This document shows, in pieces, positions 7,001 through 11,345 of a stretch of DNA of 11,345 nt (its first letter is position 1; every line of letters starts with the position of its first letter). Location of the stretch: contig DATAYY010000072.1 in the NCBI GenBank assembly GCA_036272325.1, forward strand, positions 1 through 11,345. The letters are read 5' to 3'. Source of the stretch: Schlegelella_A sp036272325 (GTDB taxonomy: Bacteria; Pseudomonadota; Gammaproteobacteria; Burkholderiales; Burkholderiaceae_C). A program made the position numbers and the translations under genes. Under the pieces are notes generated by a model. It searched no databases. It was not told where the DNA came from and saw nothing but the letters and a program-made list of their open reading frames with translations.

Positions 7001-7503
7001 CGCCGCTCCCCCGGCGTGACGAACGACTGCGGCCGGCGCCGCTCTTTCGGCTCGGGACGGTAGGTCGCATCGGTGTAGGCCTGAAGCCAGGCCGCGACGT
7101 CGGCGCCGAGCGGCACGTTGTCGACCCGCTCCTGGGCGTCGAGCCAGCGGCCGGCCTCCTCGTACGAAACGCTGACCGTCTCCGGCCAGGCGCGCGACGG
7201 ATCGTCGTCGTCGACACGCCAGACGACGAACCACACCGGCGTGCCCGAGCTCAGATTGAGGAAGTAGCCCTGGGCCTGGTCTCGGTAGAGCTCGAGCCTG
7301 AAGCCGGGGTACAGGGTCTGCCGAAGCTTGCCGTCGTCGCGCAGCACGCGCGACTCGGCGCCGAATGCATCCTCGTTCGGGACGACGTCGACGATCCGGA
7401 ACCGCCAGTTCTCGAACGCGTTCGGTTCGCGTTCGCGCTCGATCACGACCGCGACCGTGATCGCCGGTCGTGCCGTCGCGGGGCTCGCGTGTTCGCCATC
7501 CAC
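6997..7503 (-). CDS. DUF3305 protein of formate dehydrogenase locus
   Basis: This 168-residue protein has the DUF3305 pattern: a VAVVIERE beta strand (17-24), ENWRFRIVDVVP (31-42), FRLELYRDQAQGYFLNLS (68-85) and PVWFVVWRV (89-97), then SVSYEEAGRWLDAQERVDNVP (split as SYEEAGRWLDAQE 113-125 and VDNVPL 129-134) and a basic tail. It appears to be a soluble cytoplasmic protein with no cysteine at all, so it does not bind an iron-sulfur cluster by cysteines. Genes of this family are found beside FDH accessory genes, but no function is established. The start is GTG at 7503. No close Shine-Dalgarno sequence is seen (GAGG lies about 14 bases away), yet later starts would cut into the first conserved strand. 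It follows fdsA after 64 bases and overlaps DUF3306 by 4 bases. Confidence 0.82.
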   Translation of the reverse strand: MDGEHASPATARPAITVAVVIEREREPNAFENWRFRIVDVVPNEDAFGAESRVLRDDGKLRQTLYPGFRLELYRDQAQGYFLNLSSGTPVWFVVWRVDDDDPSRAWPETVSVSYEEAGRWLDAQERVDNVPLGADVAAWLQAYTDATYRPEPKERRRPQSFVTPGERR

Positions 7504-7567
7504 CGCAGCAGTCTAGACCTCGGCCGCGTCCTCGACGCCGTGCCGTCTCGGGCGACCCCTCGGCCGC
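7504..7567 (-). other. Intergenic gap between fdsA and the accessory genes
   Basis: These 64 bases separate the cytoplasmic FDH subunit from the accessory genes. They hold two copies of a 10-base direct repeat but no clear promoter and no hairpin with a T run, so transcription probably continues through. Confidence 0.4.
7518..7567. repeat. 10-base direct repeat pair flanking the fdsA-DUF3305 gap
   Basis: CCTCGGCCGC occurs on the plus strand at 7518-7527 and again at 7558-7567, exactly 40 bases apart and abutting the fdsA stop. Each copy holds the palindrome CGGCCG. The spacing is close to four helical turns, which would suit a regulator, but in DNA this rich in G+C chance is a serious alternative. 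Confidence 0.35.
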
Positions 7568-10419
7568 TCAGGGCGAGCCGGTGCCGTAACCGGGACTCGC
7601 TTGCGTCTCCCCGCCCGGAACGACCCGGATCGCGCAGTACTTGAACTCCGGAATCTTGCCGAACGGATCGAGCGCCGAGTTGGTCATCAGGTTGGCGGCC
7701 GCTTCGTAGTAGGCGAACGGAACGAAGACGGCGCCGCGCGGCGTGCCGTCGTCGCGGCGAAGGTGGAGTGCTACTTCGCCGCGGCGCGAGCGCAAGGTCA
7801 CGACATCGCCGGCGCCAAGGCCGATCTCGGCGATGTCGAGGCCGTGCATCGATGCCGTCGCCATCGGCTCGATGGCGTCGAGCACGCTCGCCCGGCGCGT
7901 CATGCTGCCGGTGTGCCAGTGCTCGAGCTGGCGTCCGGTGATGAGGACGAACGGATAGTCGGCGTCGGGCCGCTCGTTGGCGGGAATGATGTCGGCCGGA
8001 ACGAGCCTGACGCGGCCGTCGGCGGTCGGGAAGGTGTCGTCGAAGACGATCGGGCGTCCCGGATCGTCGGCACTGAGGCACGGATAGGTGACGCTGTCCT
8101 CGCGCTGCAGGCGCTCCCAGGTGATGCCGGCGATCGCGCCATGCATCGCCTGGCGCATCTCCTCGTAGACCGCGGCGACACCGGCATCCTCACCGTCGTA
8201 GTTCCAGTCGAGGCCGAGCCGGCGCGCGATCTCCTCGATGATCCAGAGGTCGAGCCTGGCATCCCCCGGCATGTCGAGCGCACGCCGGCCGAGCTGCACC
8301 ATGCGGTCGGTGTTGCTGACGGTGCCGCTCTTTTCCGGCCAGGCGCTCGCAGGCAGGACGACGTCGGCGAGCCACGCCGTCTCGGTCATGAAGATGTCCT
8401 GCACGACGAGGTGCTCGAGCGAGGCCAGCGCATGCCGCGCGTGGTTCAGGTCGGGGTCGCTCATCGCCGGGTTCTCGCCCATGATGTACATGCCGCGAAT
8501 CTTGTGTGGATCGCTGTCGGGCGCGAGCGCCTTGTGCATGATCTCGACCACGGTGTAGCCGGGGACGCGGTCGAGCTTGGTGTTCCAGAAGCTCTCGAAC
8601 CAGTCGTGCGCGGCCGCGTTGTCGACCCGCTGGTAATTCGGGTACATCATCGGAATCAGGCCGGCATCGCTCGCGCCCTGCACGTTGTTCTGGCCGCGCA
8701 GCGGATGCAGCCCCGACCCGGGCTTGCCGATCTGCCCCGTGACCGAGACGAGCGCGATCAGGCAGCGCGCGTTGTCGGTGCCGTGCACGTGCTGGCTGAT
8801 GCCCATCCCCCAGAGGACCATCGCGCTCGGCGCATTGGCGAAGGCGCGCGCGACCTCACGCAGCGTCGCCGCCGGGATGCCGCAGATCGGCGCCATCGCC
8901 TCCGGGCTGTAGCCGCGCACGTTCTCCTTCAGCGCCTCGTAGTTGGCGACGCGCTGGCGAACGAACTCGGCGTCGACGAGGCCTTCCTCGATCACGGTGT
9001 GGATCAGCGCGTTGATCATCGCGACGTCGGTGTCCGCGTTGAACTGCAGCGTTCGCCAGGCGTGGCGCGAGAGTTCGGTGCGGCGTGGGTCGGCGAGAAC
9101 GATCTTGGTGCCGCGCTGTGCCGCGTTCTTCATCCAGGTCGCGGCGACCGGATGATTCGTGGTCGGATTCGAGCCGATGACGAGAATGAGGTCGGCATGC
9201 TCGACGTCGTTGACCGGGTTGCTCACCGCCCCCGAGCCGACGCCTTCGAGCAGCGCGGCGACGCTCGACGCGTGGCAGAGGCGCGTGCAGTGATCGACGT
9301 TGTTGCTGCCGAAGCCGGTCCGCACCAGCTTCTGGAACAGGTACGCCTCTTCGTTGCTGCCCTTGGCCGAGCCGAAACCGGCGAGCGATTTCGGCCCGTG
9401 GCTGTCGCGCAGGCGGCGCAGCGTCCCGCCGGTGAGGTCGAGCGCCTCTTCCCAGGTCGCCTCGCGAAAGACCTGCGACCAATCGGCAGGATCGGGAACG
9501 ACATCGGGATCCTTGGCGATGCCGGGCTTTCGCACGAGCGGCTTCGTCAGGCGCTGCGGATGGCTCGCGTAGTCGAAGCCGAAGCGTCCCTTGACGCAGA
9601 GACGGCTGTGGTTGGCCGGGCCGTCGCGACCGTCGACGCTGACGATCTCGTTGTCGCGAACGTTGTAGGTGAGCAGGCAGCCGACGCCGCAGAACGGACA
9701 CACCGAGTCGACCTTCTTGTCGACCACCTGTGTGCCGAGCGACGTCTTCGGCATCAGCGCGCCGGTCGGACACGCCTGCACGCACTCGCCGCAGGCGACG
9801 CACGTGCTCGCGCCCATCGGGTCGTCGAGATCGAACACGATCTTGCTGCGCGCGCCGCGCGCGGCGTAGCCGATGACGTCGTTGACCTGCTCCTCGCGGC
9901 AGGCGCGGACGCACCGCTTGCATTGGATGCAGGCGTCGAGATTGACGGCCATCGCCGGGTGCGAGACGTCGGCTGCAGGCTGGACGCGGCGAAGCGCCCG
10001 CAGCGCCGGTCGCACCGAGACGCCTTCGCGCGCCGCCCACTCGCTCAATTCGCCGTGCGGCAGCGCGCCGGCGTCGTCGACCCACTTGTAGCCGGCGTCG
10101 GGCAGGTCGGCGAGCAGCATCTCGAGGACCATGCGCTGGCTCTTCCGGGCGCGCTCGCTTCCGGTCTGGACGACCATGTCCTTCTGCACGGCGCGGCAGC
10201 AGCTCGGCGCCAGCGTGCGCTCGCCGCCGACCTCGACGACGCAGGCGCGACAGTTGCCGTCGGGTCGGTAGCCGTCCTTGAAGCAGAGGGTCGGAATGGC
10301 GATGCCTTCGCGGCTGGCGACGCTCAGAATCGTTTCGCCCTCGAAGGCGCCGACCTTCCGGCCGTCGAGCGTGATGTCGACCAGCGCGGCCTGCAGGTGG
10401 GCGAGCGCGGCGGGCGCGT

Positions 10420-10423
<4 letters not shown>
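7568..10423 (-). CDS. fdsA: NAD-linked formate dehydrogenase catalytic (alpha) subunit, cysteine form (FdsA/FdwA type)
   Basis: This 951-residue cytoplasmic subunit oxidises formate (or reduces CO2) at a molybdenum or tungsten bis-MGD centre. Sites in order are a [2Fe-2S] set at Cys47, 58, 61 and 75 or 76; two ferredoxin [4Fe-4S] sites, CIQCKRCVRAC (165-175) and CVACGECVQAC (208-218); and the cofactor-proximal [4Fe-4S] at Cys242, 245, 249 and 276. RLCH carries the active-site Cys383 in place of selenocysteine, with His384, and Arg576 in LRGQNNVQG should be the catalytic arginine. The His/Cys3 cluster motif of classical FdsA is missing between residues 90 and 160. No Tat signal is present. The GTG at 10423 is chosen because it overlaps the fdsB stop (GTGA), has GGAG 7 bases upstream, and is followed closely by the ferredoxin-like fold; an open frame extends 66 codons further but only as a shadow of fdsB. 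Whether it is the molybdenum (Fds) or tungsten (Fdw) type cannot be told here. Confidence 0.95.

Positions 10424-11345
<922 letters not shown>

Overview
This window is a minus-strand gene block for formate oxidation from a GC-rich bacterium (about two thirds G+C by eye). It has nine genes, two of them cut by the window edges, and no RNA gene, CRISPR array or mobile element. The combination of a Tat-exported FdhA, a small Tat-signal protein, a TorD-type chaperone, a multi-cluster ferredoxin, DUF3306 and DUF3305 is typical of proteobacterial formate dehydrogenase (FDH) loci. From memory, the FdhA sequence looks most like betaproteobacterial (Burkholderiales-type) proteins. No search was run, so the taxon is an inference.

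In transcription order (right to left), the first part is a cytoplasmic NAD-linked FDH: the C-terminal part of a NuoF-like diaphorase subunit (fdsB type, 11345-10420) and its molybdenum/tungsten catalytic subunit (fdsA/fdwA type, 10423-7568). After a 64-base gap come four accessory genes: DUF3305 (7503-6997), DUF3306 (7000-6353), a 742-residue polyferredoxin that reads as a shortened HdrA/MvhD-like protein (6435-4207), and a TorD-family chaperone (4210-3575). After a 166-base gap comes the periplasmic respiratory FDH: a small Tat-signal protein (3408-3163), the catalytic subunit FdhA (3146-186) and the start of the iron-sulfur subunit FdhB (176-1). A cytochrome b subunit probably follows outside the window.

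The cytoplasmic enzyme would oxidise formate to CO2 and reduce NAD+, or run in reverse. The periplasmic enzyme would pass formate electrons through FdhB into the quinone pool. The TorD-like protein probably guards cofactor loading and Tat export of FdhA. The polyferredoxin and the two DUF proteins are probably maturation or electron-supply factors, but their roles are unproven. Both catalytic subunits use cysteine instead of selenocysteine.

Translation signals split the block in two. Five consecutive genes (fdsA to torD) start with GTG, and three junctions have a 4-base GTGA stop/start overlap. The three periplasmic-enzyme genes start with ATG behind strong Shine-Dalgarno sequences. The most interesting items are the shortened HdrA/MvhD-like protein, the side-by-side placement of two FDHs from different compartments, the absence of one iron-sulfur cluster site in FdsA, and an 83-base out-of-frame overlap between the DUF3306 and ferredoxin genes next to a run of six C.
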